DNA of 64,000 bases from Thraustochytrium sp. TN22. Taxonomy: Eukaryota > Sar > Bigyra > Thraustochytrida > Thraustochytriidae. Position 1 is the stretch's first letter; the number at the start of each line of letters is the position of its first letter. This document shows, in pieces, positions 28,839 to 38,435 of the stretch. Location: NCBI GenBank assembly GCA_013306675.1, contig JABLUY010000027.1, positions 142,166 to 206,165 on the forward strand, written 5' to 3'. The translations under genes and the position numbers were made by a program. The notes under the pieces are model-generated. The model did not search any database. It saw only the letters and a list, made by a program, of their open reading frames with translations, and had not been told where the DNA came from.

Positions 28839-29421
28839 GCCCTTTGACGGGCGCGCTGTCGGTGTTCCTGGCCCGTGCGGTGAACACCACTTCAGCATCT
28901 GCAACGTCAGGTCCTTCTTTTCCTTTTCTTTGTTTCTCTTTTTCCCTCCATGGGCGATCAAGGCTGGGCACGATGGCTGGTCTTGGTACCAGGTACGTAC
29001 CGTGTCGTGGCTTATCGTCTCCTCCTTTCATCGTCGTCGTGCAGCAACCTCTCTGACGGGCGCGATACAATCGGAGCTCCTGACACACGTCTTGGTGCCA
29101 TAAACTGCCGAGCTCATTGAGAAGAGGGTGGGAAAGCTATGGCTGGTATGTATACAAAGAGGCAGCAGGCAAGGCGCGTACGTACTGTGACGTGGCTTAC
29201 GCATCGTCAACGTGCGGCAACCTCTCTGACGGGCGCGATACACAATCGGAGCTCCTGGCACACGTCTTGGTGTCGTAAATTGCGTCTCAGCATCCGCCGA
29301 GCCCATCTTGATCATTATTTAGCAGAGGGGAAAGCTATGGCTATACAAACAGCAGCAGGCAAGGCGCGCAAGACTGGCCCGCAAGTACACAGCACGCTTC
29401 TCTCAGGACTCGCCGTCAAGA
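28839..29421. other. Convergent 3' intergenic with tandem duplication
   Basis: This lies between the convergent stops of the phospholipid methyltransferase and REX4 genes. Almost all of it is accounted for by the duplication at 28991-29373. No coding sequence is recognised. Confidence 0.6.
28991..29373. repeat. Tandem duplication, two copies of about 185 bp
   Basis: The copies are about 28991-29178 and 29175-29373. Shared blocks in order are CGTGGCTTA, GCAACCTCTCTGACGGGCGC, AATCGGAGCTCCTG, CACACGTCTTGGTG, GGGAAAGCTATGGCT and GCAGCAGGCAAGGCGCG. The offset is 173 bp at the left end and 189 bp at the right because of indels. A GTACGTAC word marks the start of each copy. Confidence 0.88.
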
Positions 29422-30633
29422 TCAGCGCTTGTGCTTGTGCTTGCGCGGGCGGGAGAAGACATCCGCCGGGCCCGCGCGCGCCGACACGAGCGCCGCCTTG
29501 TCTTCCGCCTTGTCTTCCGCCTCGTCTTCCTTGTCCGCCGCTGCCTCTGCCACCGTCACCGTCGCCGGCACAGCAGCGGCATCAGAAGAGCTGCTGCCGG
29601 CACCGTTTTCAATGCCGCCCCGCATCTCCGTGCGCAAGGCGCGGCGCTTCGCGCGATTCGTGAGCACGCCGCGCTCCCACTCGACGGCGTGCAGCTTGTA
29701 CAGCTCCAAGGCAGCGCGCGCGTCAACATAAGGGTCGTGCTCACCGTCCTGAATCCGCTTGCCAAGATGCTCCAGGCAGAGGTCGCGCAGCTTGGAGGCG
29801 TAGCGCCGGCCCGTCTGCTCGTTTTTGCGCCGCAGCGGCGCATACCGCGCCGTGTCGCGCAGCAGCGACCGCGGGTGCTTAATCATGAGCACCTCGAGGT
29901 CACTCGATAGCTGGTGCCCCACCATCATCTTGCCGCGCACAATGTCCGCCACCTGCGTCTGCACGTCCCAGAACCCGGGCGCGTTCACCAGGTCCGCGGG
30001 CCGGATGCCACTCCATTCCGTGCGGTAGTCCGTCACCTTCTCGAGCGGTTTGCAGTGTTTGTCAAACAGCACCTCGCCGCGCTCGTTCACAATGCACACG
30101 CGCGCCAAGAAGCTCTCCTTGCGCGGCCCGACGCCCACCATCTCGCAGTCCAGCGCCACCAGCTTGGTCTCCTTGGTCTTGGCGTCACGCCGCGCCCAGT
30201 CAATGTGGACGCCCTTGCGCCCCAGTACTGCCTCCTCCTCCTCGCGCTGCTGCCGTCGCCGCTTCCCGGCCACGGACATGTCGTTCACGGCGCCCTTTTG
30301 CAGGAGCGCGCGCCAGTTCGCGTCCGGGTCCGCCGCTACGGGCGCCTTCTTCTGCTTCTTCTGCTCCTGCACCGCCGGCTGCGCCTTGTGCTTGCCATTC
30401 AACTTCTTCGCCTTTTTCTTCCTCTCGGCGCTGCCCTCGCCCTGCTCGCCCAGCCTCCGCTTCGCCATGCCTGCCTGCCCGCGCTGCTCGAGGCGGTGCT
30501 CCTGCTCCTGCTCCTGCAGCTGCTGGTGGTTGCGCTCCCGCGCCTCCTCGCGCCCCTGCCGCCCCTGCCGCGTCGCGCCGCCCACAGCGGAAGGCGCCTG
30601 CTGCAGCGCCCCCGGCCTCCTCGCAGCGCCCAT
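29422..30633 (-). CDS. REX4-type 3'-5' exoribonuclease
   Basis: 403 residues. The DEDDh exonuclease domain spans about 157-315: LVALDCEMVGVGP holds the first Asp and Glu, VGHQLSSDLEVL the second Asp, and EHDPYVDARAALELY the His and last Asp. CEMVG and the WSGIRPADL segment are typical of the RNA exonuclease 4 group, nucleolar enzymes linked to ribosomal RNA processing. The N-terminal 150 residues are Gln/Glu/Lys-rich with basic clusters (ERKKKAKKLNGKHK) suited to nuclear or nucleolar targeting. The C-terminus is acidic then ends SRPRKHKHKR. The start is the ATG at 30633; a second Met at 30468 (MAKRRLGEQ) is an alternative. Confidence 0.88.
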   Translation of the reverse strand: MGAARRPGALQQAPSAVGGATRQGRQGREEARERNHQQLQEQEQEHRLEQRGQAGMAKRRLGEQGEGSAERKKKAKKLNGKHKAQPAVQEQKKQKKAPVAADPDANWRALLQKGAVNDMSVAGKRRRQQREEEEAVLGRKGVHIDWARRDAKTKETKLVALDCEMVGVGPRKESFLARVCIVNERGEVLFDKHCKPLEKVTDYRTEWSGIRPADLVNAPGFWDVQTQVADIVRGKMMVGHQLSSDLEVLMIKHPRSLLRDTARYAPLRRKNEQTGRRYASKLRDLCLEHLGKRIQDGEHDPYVDARAALELYKLHAVEWERGVLTNRAKRRALRTEMRGGIENGAGSSSSDAAAVPATVTVAEAAADKEDEAEDKAEDKAALVSARAGPADVFSRPRKHKHKR

Positions 30634-31377
30634 GCGCCGCGCCGCCGCCCGCCGCGCGCGCGCCCGCCCCGCTCGCCCGCTCGCGCGCGCGCGCCGCTCC
30701 CGCGCGCAGCTCCGAGTTCTGCCGCAGCGCCACTGGCGCGGGGGCCTCGCCGTTTTATACGCCCTTCCGGACGCCGCCCGTGTTTCAAACGCCGCCGCGA
30801 CCGAGCCGGCCGGCTGGGGACCCCGTCCGCCGCCCGCACCCCCACCTTAGTCCTTCGCGCCGGCTTGGGGCGCCCGGCGGGGGGGGCACGGTGCACGTGA
30901 AGGGCCCGAGCGCATTTTGAGCATGGATGCGGATGCGAAAGCAAATTCAAAAGCGCGCCGCGGGGGCTCGGGCGACGGAGGCAGGCGGGCGGCAGGCCGC
31001 GCGGCGCGCCCCGCTCACCTGGCCCGGCGCGGTGGCCGCGGCTGCCGGTCCGCAGCGTGGATCGCTTCGAAGGGCGCGGCACGCTCGGATCTGCGTTGAC
31101 CTGCGTGCGTGCGTGCTCAACGACGACTGTTAGAGAGGAGCGCCCGCGCGGCGGCCGTGCAGCGGCGACGGCGGCGGCGGCGGCAGACCGACCGCTCGCT
31201 CGCTCGCGCGCGCGCGAGACGGCAGACGCGCCGTAGCACGCTGGTCCACGTCCTCCTGCCCCCTGCGCAGGTCGCCTGGGCTGGGCTGGGCTAGGCTAGG
31301 CTAGGCTAGGCGGACTCGGGCTGGGCTCGGCCGGCCGGCCGGCCTGGGAAGGAGCGCGCTCGCTCGGCCGCGACACT
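30634..31377. other. Divergent promoter region, REX4 and VPS10 genes
   Basis: No gene is recognised. It holds a GGTGCACGTGA word with an E-box core at 30890-30900 (also seen near 21434), a run of CGGCGG units near 31165, and GGGCT/GGCTA tandem units at 31280-31311 followed by GGCC repeats. These last lie 30-100 bp before the VPS10 start codon. Confidence 0.5.
31278..31311. repeat. GGGCT/AGGCT pentamer run before VPS10 gene
   Basis: Three to four GGGCT units pass into four AGGCT units, ending 66 bp before the start codon. It belongs to the set of pentamer or tetramer repeats found just upstream of many starts in this window. Confidence 0.8.
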
Positions 31378-34281
31378 ATGCAGCCCGTCGCGGCGTGCGT
31401 CGTGGCGACGCTGGCGCTGCTGGTGATGGTGCAGCTCTTCGCCGCAGCGGATGCGCAGCTGTTGAGCCAGGGGACCACCAGCAGCACCAGCAGCAAGGGC
31501 GAAGTCGGCGACCCTGGCCGCATTGTGCAGTACACGTACGAGCTGGGCGGCGAGGTGGACGATATGCGGTGGCTCGGGGAAGACAAGAATGCGGTGCTGG
31601 TGCTGACGAGCAGCATGCAGGTGCATCGCAGCGCAGACGGCGGACTGAGCTTCCAGGATCTGGGCCCGGAGCTGTCACGCGCCAGCGCCGAGCAGCCGGT
31701 GGCCGCCGAGGACTTGCGCATCCGGCGGCTCGTGCAGCACCCAAGCCGGCCCGAGATCGTCGTGCTCTTGTCGGAGGGCGTGGTGCAGTACTACTCGTCG
31801 AACTCGGGTGCGAACTTTAAGGCGTTCCGCACACCAGCGCCCGTGGCGGACTTCAGCCTGCACCCGCGCATGGAGGCGCTCATGATGGTGACGGCGTACT
31901 CGGCCAAGTGCAAGATGTACCCGGGCAGCGGCACTCCGAGCAGCCCAAACCAGGCAGACGATGGCAAGGACGCCAGCGGCAACGCGGCGTGCTACAAGGC
32001 GCTCTACGTCACAACGAACCACGGGTCGAGCTTCCAGCTGCTGCGCAAGTATGTGGTGCAGGCGGAGTGGCACGAGCGGCTGCTGGCGAGCGAGCAGGGC
32101 AGCGTGACGTCGTGGACCTCGGGCGAGGCGCCGCGCAGTGCCGACGAGGCCGGCTGGCACCTGCGCGGCGCGGACGCCGGGCCGCGCCGCGACACACGAA
32201 CCATCCTGTGCACGGCGCTGCCGCTGGAGCACCGCGGCGACCAGCGCTTCGGGGTCTGGGACGCCGAGGTGAGCCTGGTAGAGAGCGAGGACCTATTCAA
32301 GTCGGAGCGCACGCTCGTGGACGGTGGCAACAAGTTCATCTTTACCAAGCACTTTGTCTTCGTGGCACAAATGGCCACGCGCGGCAGCTCAGAGGTCCGC
32401 CTGCAGCTCAGCACGGACCGCGGCGAGACCTTCCACCCGTCGCGCATGCCCTTCCAGATCACGCAGCACAGCTTCACGGTGCTGGACTCGAGCTCCGGCG
32501 TCGTCTTCCTGCACGTCGACCACGTCGGCGGCGACCACTCCAAGTACGGCCACGTCTACGTGAGCGACAGCACCGGGGCCAACTACTCGTTCTCGCTGCG
32601 CGACAACGTGCGCGCCTCCAACGGCAAGTGCGACTTTGAGCGCGTGCTCAGCCTTGAGGGCGTCTACGTGGCCAACTTCGTGCACAATGTGCAGGAGCTC
32701 GAGAGCTACGCGGCCATGCGCGGGGACCTCGACGAGGACCCAGCCGCGGCGCGCGCGGCAGCCTCCAAGCTGCGCCAGCCGGCGGCCGAGCTGCGCACCG
32801 TGGTGTCCATGGACCGCGGCGGCGAGTGGAGTCTGTTGCGCCCGCCCGCCACCGACGTCTATGGACGGCCCATCCGCTGCGCCGCCGCTGACTGTGGTCT
32901 GCACCTGCACGGCCACTCGACGCACTTTGCGCCGGTGTACAGCTCGCCGTCCGCCGTCGGCCTCATCCTCGGCGTCGGCAACGTCGGCTCGCATCTGTCG
33001 ATGCGCGCCGGCGAGGTCTCCACCTACCTGTCGGCCGACGGCGGCCTCACGTGGGCCGAGGTGCGCCGCGGCTCGCACATTTACGAGATCGGCGCGCACG
33101 GCGGCCTCATTCTCATGGCGCGCGACGATGAGGCCACCACCTCGCTCGTGTACTCATGGACGCACGGCCGCGAGTGGACGGAGATCCAGTTCTCCAAGGA
33201 GCCCATCGACGTGGAGAACATCATCGTGGAGCCCACGGCCGTGGGCCGCGTCTTCCACATCTTTGGGTCGGCCCCGGACCGCGACGACGCCGGCGTCCTC
33301 ATCACGCTCGACTTTTCCGGATTGCACGAGCGGGAGTGCACGGGCGCGTCCATGCCGCAGAACCCATCGAGCGACTACGAGCTGTGGAGCCCGCGCGACT
33401 CGGCCGCACAGGGTTTCGATGCCGCCGCGTCCTGTCACCTGGGCCGCGAGGTCGCCTACGTGCGCCGCAAGGGCGACGCCGCCTGCTTCACGCCCATCGA
33501 CTTTGAGGCGCGCCGCTTCGTGCGCAACTGCGCCTGCTCGGCGCGCGACTACGAGTGCGACTTTGGCTTCCGCCGCTCCATCGCGCATGGCCCATGCGTG
33601 CGCGACCCGGCTGTCTCCAACGCCACGCTCGCGCCGCCCACGGAGTGCCCGGCCGCCGGCTTCTACACCGTCAGCAACGGCTACCGCCTCGTCGGCGGCA
33701 ACTCGTGCGAGGGCGGCAAGAACCTCAACCCGACCGTTTTCACCTGCAGCCGCGGCCTGCTCGGCGTCAGTGGCCATGGCTGGCTCGTCATCCTGGTCAT
33801 TCTCTGCATCGCCGCGCTCACGCTCTACCTCAACAAGCGCAAGCAGTCCGGCCCGCTCGACCCCTTTGGCACGCAGCACTTTGGCGGCGACGACGTCAAG
33901 TCCTGCTGGGACTTTGCGCGCGACTTTGTGCGCGCGCGCGGCTCCCCCTCGCAGCTCTACCGCTACGCGCGCATGCGCTCGCCCTCCAACTCCATGAACT
34001 TCACTGACCCGGACTTTGGCGCCGACGGCCCCGACGGCCCGGAGGACCCGGACGACCTTGACTCCAGCAGCTTCCAGGCGCGCAGCTTTGTCGACGACGA
34101 GGACGACGAGGCCTTTCACGCCAAGGAGGCCGAGCTCATCTCCACTGTTGTCGATGCCAAGCCGCTGCGCCATCGCGCCTCCAACCCGGCCGCCTCCGTC
34201 CCTGTTCTTCGGGCGCCGCCTACCGCGGCTCCCATTGATGTCTTGGGCGACTCGAGCGATGACATTGGTGACGCGATCTAA
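31378..34281 (+). CDS. VPS10/sortilin-family sorting receptor
   Basis: 967 residues, one exon. It is a type I membrane receptor that moves cargo between Golgi and endosomes. The signal peptide spans about 1-26 (ATLALLVMVQLFAAADA). A ten-bladed VPS10 propeller follows with Asp-box-like turns (RSADGGLSFQDLG, STDRGETFHPS, SMDRGGEWSLL, SADGGLTWAE, SWTHGREWTE). A cysteine-rich 10CC module spans about 660-790 (RECTGASMP, SCHLGREVAYVRRKGDAAC, FVRNCACSARDYECDFGF). One transmembrane helix lies at about 800-820 (LVILVILCIAALTLYL). The cytosolic tail of about 145 residues is acidic and ends GDSSDDIGDAI. The single VPS10 domain resembles sortilin rather than the double-domain yeast Vps10. With the GRIP golgin and V-ATPase F genes it makes three endomembrane genes in the window, though they are not adjacent. 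Confidence 0.93.
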   Translation: MQPVAACVVATLALLVMVQLFAAADAQLLSQGTTSSTSSKGEVGDPGRIVQYTYELGGEVDDMRWLGEDKNAVLVLTSSMQVHRSADGGLSFQDLGPELSRASAEQPVAAEDLRIRRLVQHPSRPEIVVLLSEGVVQYYSSNSGANFKAFRTPAPVADFSLHPRMEALMMVTAYSAKCKMYPGSGTPSSPNQADDGKDASGNAACYKALYVTTNHGSSFQLLRKYVVQAEWHERLLASEQGSVTSWTSGEAPRSADEAGWHLRGADAGPRRDTRTILCTALPLEHRGDQRFGVWDAEVSLVESEDLFKSERTLVDGGNKFIFTKHFVFVAQMATRGSSEVRLQLSTDRGETFHPSRMPFQITQHSFTVLDSSSGVVFLHVDHVGGDHSKYGHVYVSDSTGANYSFSLRDNVRASNGKCDFERVLSLEGVYVANFVHNVQELESYAAMRGDLDEDPAAARAAASKLRQPAAELRTVVSMDRGGEWSLLRPPATDVYGRPIRCAAADCGLHLHGHSTHFAPVYSSPSAVGLILGVGNVGSHLSMRAGEVSTYLSADGGLTWAEVRRGSHIYEIGAHGGLILMARDDEATTSLVYSWTHGREWTEIQFSKEPIDVENIIVEPTAVGRVFHIFGSAPDRDDAGVLITLDFSGLHERECTGASMPQNPSSDYELWSPRDSAAQGFDAAASCHLGREVAYVRRKGDAACFTPIDFEARRFVRNCACSARDYECDFGFRRSIAHGPCVRDPAVSNATLAPPTECPAAGFYTVSNGYRLVGGNSCEGGKNLNPTVFTCSRGLLGVSGHGWLVILVILCIAALTLYLNKRKQSGPLDPFGTQHFGGDDVKSCWDFARDFVRARGSPSQLYRYARMRSPSNSMNFTDPDFGADGPDGPEDPDDLDSSSFQARSFVDDEDDEAFHAKEAELISTVVDAKPLRHRASNPAASVPVLRAPPTAAPIDVLGDSSDDIGDAI

Positions 34282-34372
34282 ACCCAACAAGCAGTCCGTC
34301 GCATGCACGTGCACGTGCATGTGCACAACATGGAATGGAATGTCACATAAGCTACAGGATCTTCTTTACAAC

Positions 34373-35736
34373 TCACTCACTGTCAGCGCCAGTCCCGCAA
34401 GCCTCGTCCATGTATAGTCGAGCATAGCGCTCGCGCGCCTCGCGACGCGTGCTTTCCTCGCGACGTCGCTGGCGCTCGCGAGCGTGCAGAGCGGAGGCAT
34501 GCACGCGAACCAGGAGACGACGCGCGTGCGCCTGGACCAAAATGGCCGCCTTGTCTTCCTTGGTCTCCTGCAGCTTGCGCGCGGCAAGGCGACGCTCGCG
34601 CTTGCGGTCCGCGTGCAGGCGAATACTGCGCGAGAGCGTGCGGGCGGCCTGCGCGCGCTCCGCAGCCTCGAGCGCCCGCTGCTTGACGGAGGCCTCACGC
34701 TCCGCATGCTCTCTGCGGCGACGCCCGCGCTCCTTGAGCTCCTCCATCTCCAGGCGCTTGCGCGCCTCCTCGGCAGCAAGCTCCTGCGCTTTGCGGTGGG
34801 CCTCGGCGGCCATGAGTTTGGTCGCCTCGCGCAGCTGGCGCGCCTTCGATGCCACGAAGCCGCGGAAGCGGACCTGGATCGACATGGCGGCAAGCTCCTC
34901 TACACTCTTGGCCAGCTTCTCCTCCTCCGAAAGCTTGCGCAGGTACTCCTCGGTTTCCAGGTGGTCCAGGTACGCGCGCCGATTCCTGCGCATGCGCGCG
35001 GCAGCCTGCATGCGCGTGGCGGCGGCGTGCTCCTCCTGCTCGCGAGCTGCGCGGCGCGCCAAGGTCTCCGCGTCCTCCTCCAGCAACTCGTGGCGCGCCT
35101 CGCCCCCAGCGAAGCCGCGCCGTAGCAGGTCCAGCTGCAGGCGCAGGTCACGGAGTCGCTGCGCATCGTCGCGGTTGAGCTCGTTCTCACGCGCCGCGAG
35201 CCGCTGCACCTCGCGCTCCACGCGCGCTCGCGCTGCACGCGCCTGCACGACGGCGCGCGTTTGCGCCGTGCGCGTGCTCGCCTTGGCGCGCAGCTGCAGG
35301 GTGGGCCCGCTCAACACTTTGAGCTCCTCCACGGCCACGGCATCCTCGACCTGCAGCGTCCGTGTGGCCGTCGATCTCGGCGCCTCTTGCTCGTCATCGC
35401 CGCGCGGCGAGACGTAGGCCGTCTCGGCGTGGCGTCGCAGCGTGTCGCCGTCCGGGCACCTGCCGTCGCCGCGAGCCAAGTAGGTGTCGAGCGCCTGGTC
35501 CCGGCCGCCGCGCGCCAACAGATTCGCCAGGGGGTCGTACGCCTGCGCCTTGCGCTGCAGCTCCAGGCCCTTTTCCGTCTTCCAGGTCGCGATCTTGGCG
35601 GCCTCGCCGCGCACCTCCGCGTTGGTGGTTGATAACGCAGTTCGGAGAACACGGTCACTGACGCCGGCCACCAGCGGATGGTCCGGCGAGAAGGACAGGT
35701 CAAATGCGCGCCCACGCGTTTCAGGGAAATCTTGAG

Positions 35737-35780
<44 letters not shown>

Positions 35781-37807
35781 GCCTGCTGCTGCGCCTGCTG
35801 CGCCAGCGAGACAGTTCTACGGCTCAGTGGGCGTTCGTGGCTGGGTGGATTGGTGCCCGGCGCAGGGCCTAGCGCGGGCGCGTCCTCGCCATCATCCGCG
35901 CCCTCGTCATCGTCGATGTCGAGCCGCGGCGAGACCGGTTCCCGGCCAAGGCGGGCGAAAGAGGGCCGATGCTCGTCCTCGAAGCGCCGCGCCGACTGAG
36001 GCCTCGCCACGGGCGGCTCGCTGCTGTCTTGCGCGCTCTCCGGCGCCGGCCGCCGGATTGTCAGCGTCAGCCCGTGCATGAGGCGGCCTCGGTACACCTC
36101 GCACGTGTTGCTTTGCTTGTCGACATCGGACGCCGCCGTGTCGCCGCACAGGATGCTGTACGCGCTCTTGCCAGCACGCAGGCCCAGGTAGATTTGCTTG
36201 CGCAGGTTTGCCTGACGTTGCGCAGCGTGCCGCTCATCCTCTAGCGCAGTCCAAGCGCGCAGCGCCTCCACCGGATCGTGGTCCTCGGGTGGGAGCAGCA
36301 GCGGGTTGGCGGCCGTGGGAAAGCCCACCCACTTGGCCACGAGCACGTGCGGCGGCGTCTCAAAGCTGATCGAGGGCGTTGACGCAGACTGTCCAGGCAC
36401 GTCTTGCAATAATGCCATGGAGGAGCCTTGGTGCTGGAGCTTGGGCGCCCCGGCCGGGTTCGAGGCACCCTCGAGAAAGGCGACATCGCTTTGCATCTTG
36501 AGCAAATAATTCTCGCCGGACCAGTCGAAAACCGGAAAACTTGGGTCGAGCTGAAGGCGCTTCTCCTCCTCGCGCACAAAGAGGCGCCAACGCTGGATGG
36601 CGCGTACCGTGCGCAGCGTTGCCTCGCGCAGCCGGACCGTCTCTGCGGCGAGCTCGTCTTGTTGTTCGTGCAGGTACCGGATGCGCATGGTGAGTTCGGC
36701 GTGGAGCTGCCTGCGCCGCGTCCGGGCATCCACCACGGGCGCATTGCCGGTGCCACTGCTCCCGGCGCTGGCCGGGGCGCGCAAGAAGGCATTTCGGGAG
36801 CGCAGCTGGTCCAGCTGGAGTCGCACACCGCGTACCACGATGACGGCCTCCACCAAGAGCTGGAAGGCCTTGCGACAGGTGCTCAGGGTCTCCTCGCGAA
36901 CTTCGATCTCCTTGAGCGCGTCCAATTCGTGCTCGAGGAGGTCAGGGTTCATGGGTAAGTGCGGCGTGCGGCCCATGCGCGGCACTTTGCTCTGCTGGCC
37001 ATCGCCGCGCCCGCGGCCGGGGCGCGCAACGCGGCCAAGCTCCATGCGGCGCATCTTGCGATACGACTTGCCTTGGTTGGAGTACGCCGGTGCGCGAGCC
37101 ACGTCGCCGCGCGGAGGCGGGCGCAGCGCAGTGGAGGCCGTCTCCCAAGTCTCCAAACGCCCGTCGTCCGGGGTTGGAATCGCAGCGGTCTCAGGCGGTG
37201 GTGCCTGGGGCTCCACGTGCTGCGTGAGGCCAAAGATGCCATCCTCCGCCTCGTCGTCTTCGGCGTCCTCCTGACCCAGGAAAGAGAACAGACCAGCGTC
37301 GGGCGGAGCATCATTCGACGGAAATGCGTTCAGGTAGTCTTGCACCTCGGACACGTTGCGCGGCGAGGCGGCGTGCAGCGGCGGTCCCTTGCGCAGCACG
37401 AGCTGACGGTCTGCCTCTGGCGGTGCCGGGGCGCTGGGCCTGGCGAGAGCACGCGGCGTCCTCCTCGCCGTTGGCAACTGCACGCCAGCCTCCAGCAGGG
37501 GCGCCTCGTGTGGTGCCGCCTCCTCCAGCATGCGCGCCCGCCGCAGGCGTGCTTGGCGGAGCCGCTCCACGCGCTCTTGCGTTGAGCTCACCCTGTGCCG
37601 CTGCGCATGCAGCACGTGCGCACGTGCCCGCGCTTGGGCCTCGCGCTCCGCGACCGCGGGCACCTCCAGCTCGACGGTCCGCACGCTCGCTGCCGCTTGC
37701 CGCAGCACCGGCAGCCTCACGCCGCTGTCCTGCGCTCGTGGCGCGCGCCGCGTGCGACCCATGGCGCCCTGCGCCTGATTTGATCTGGGCATCGTATGGT
37801 GATACAT
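34373..37807 (-). CDS. IQ-motif coiled-coil protein, function unknown
   Basis: 1144 residues. The N-terminal half is disordered with short conserved-looking pieces (LFSFLGQEDAEDDEAEDGIF, KSYRKMRRMELGR). Helical segments occur around 280-400. A polyglutamine tract near 670-690 is encoded by a CAG run. The C-terminal 300 residues are long charged helices with three IQ-like calmodulin-binding motifs: ATRMQAAARMRRNRRAY near 930, MSIQVRFRGFVASKARQL near 980, and ILVQAHARRLLVRV near 1090. No enzyme domain is seen. Such IQ/coiled-coil proteins are common in the cilia and cytoskeleton of protists; that role here is inference. Its 5' end is 303 bp from the hAT transposon. Confidence 0.8.
35738..35803. 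repeat. (CTG)n coding microsatellite, polyglutamine
   Basis: About 22 CTG-type triplets on the plus strand, broken by CGC (giving Ala), encode the glutamine tract of the IQ protein on the minus strand. Mostly uninterrupted CAG codons suggest slippage-prone, variable length. Confidence 0.9.
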
Positions 37808-38110
37808 ACTCAGCTTGCATACAGGCGCGATGTCCGTTGTCGTCCGCTAGCTGCGGACCCCTGGTGTGCGACTGTGCGACCGGCGGCGCCGGCGCTGTAT
37901 TTGACCCTGAAAAGCCGGGCCAGGAGGGGGGATGGGCCAGGCTCGACCACGCGAACGAAAGGTCAGGTCATCGATTTGCAAAGGCAAAGAGAGAGCTGCT
38001 CTCCTTCCTGCATCAAAACAAGTCGAAGTTGGCTTGGCACCGTGACAGCTCGCGTGCAGAGTCACGTGAGACAATTCTCGAAAACCAACCACTGTTGATC
38101 AGGGTCAGGG
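37808..38110. other. Short intergenic, presumed promoter of IQ gene
   Basis: 303 bp between the IQ gene start and the left end of the hAT element. Nothing recognisable except the left target-site duplication at its end. Confidence 0.5.
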
Positions 38111-38122
38111 CAGGGGTTGGCA
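38111..38122 (+). repeat. hAT left terminal inverted repeat
   Basis: CAGGGGTTGGCA, pairing with 41938-41949 except at one position. The 8 bases to its left, GGTCAGGG, are the left target-site copy. Confidence 0.88.
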
Positions 38123-38188
38123 ACCTATTTGGGGGGATGATGATGTCATTCGCATCGCGGCGAAAAAAAAACAAAGCCTCTGATTGGG

Positions 38189-38246
38189 TTGGTACTGCCG
38201 TGGGTCGGCAGTTAGGCTTGGTACTGCCGTGGGTCGGCAGTTAGGC
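38189..38246. repeat. Two tandem 29-bp subterminal repeats in hAT element
   Basis: Two identical 29-bp units (38189-38217 and 38218-38246) begin TTGGTACTGCCG and end GGGTCGGCAGTTAGGC. Each contains the small palindrome CTGCCG...CGGCAG and shares GGGTCGGCAG with the right terminus of the element. Subterminal repeats of this kind bind transposase in other hAT elements; binding here is inference. Confidence 0.85.
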
Positions 38247-38435
38247 AGGCTCATGAGTCAGGCTGCCGACGGTGGTTAGACCAAGCAATCCGGATATCTG
38301 CGCGGCGGCGGCGGCGGCGCGGCGGCGGCGCGGCACCGGTGAGGCGGCGTGGCTCCGGAGAGGCGGCCGCCAGCCTGGCGCGGGCTTGGCGCAGGCTTGG
38401 GCGCGAACTCGGACCGTGCGCGCGCGCGCGGAGCC

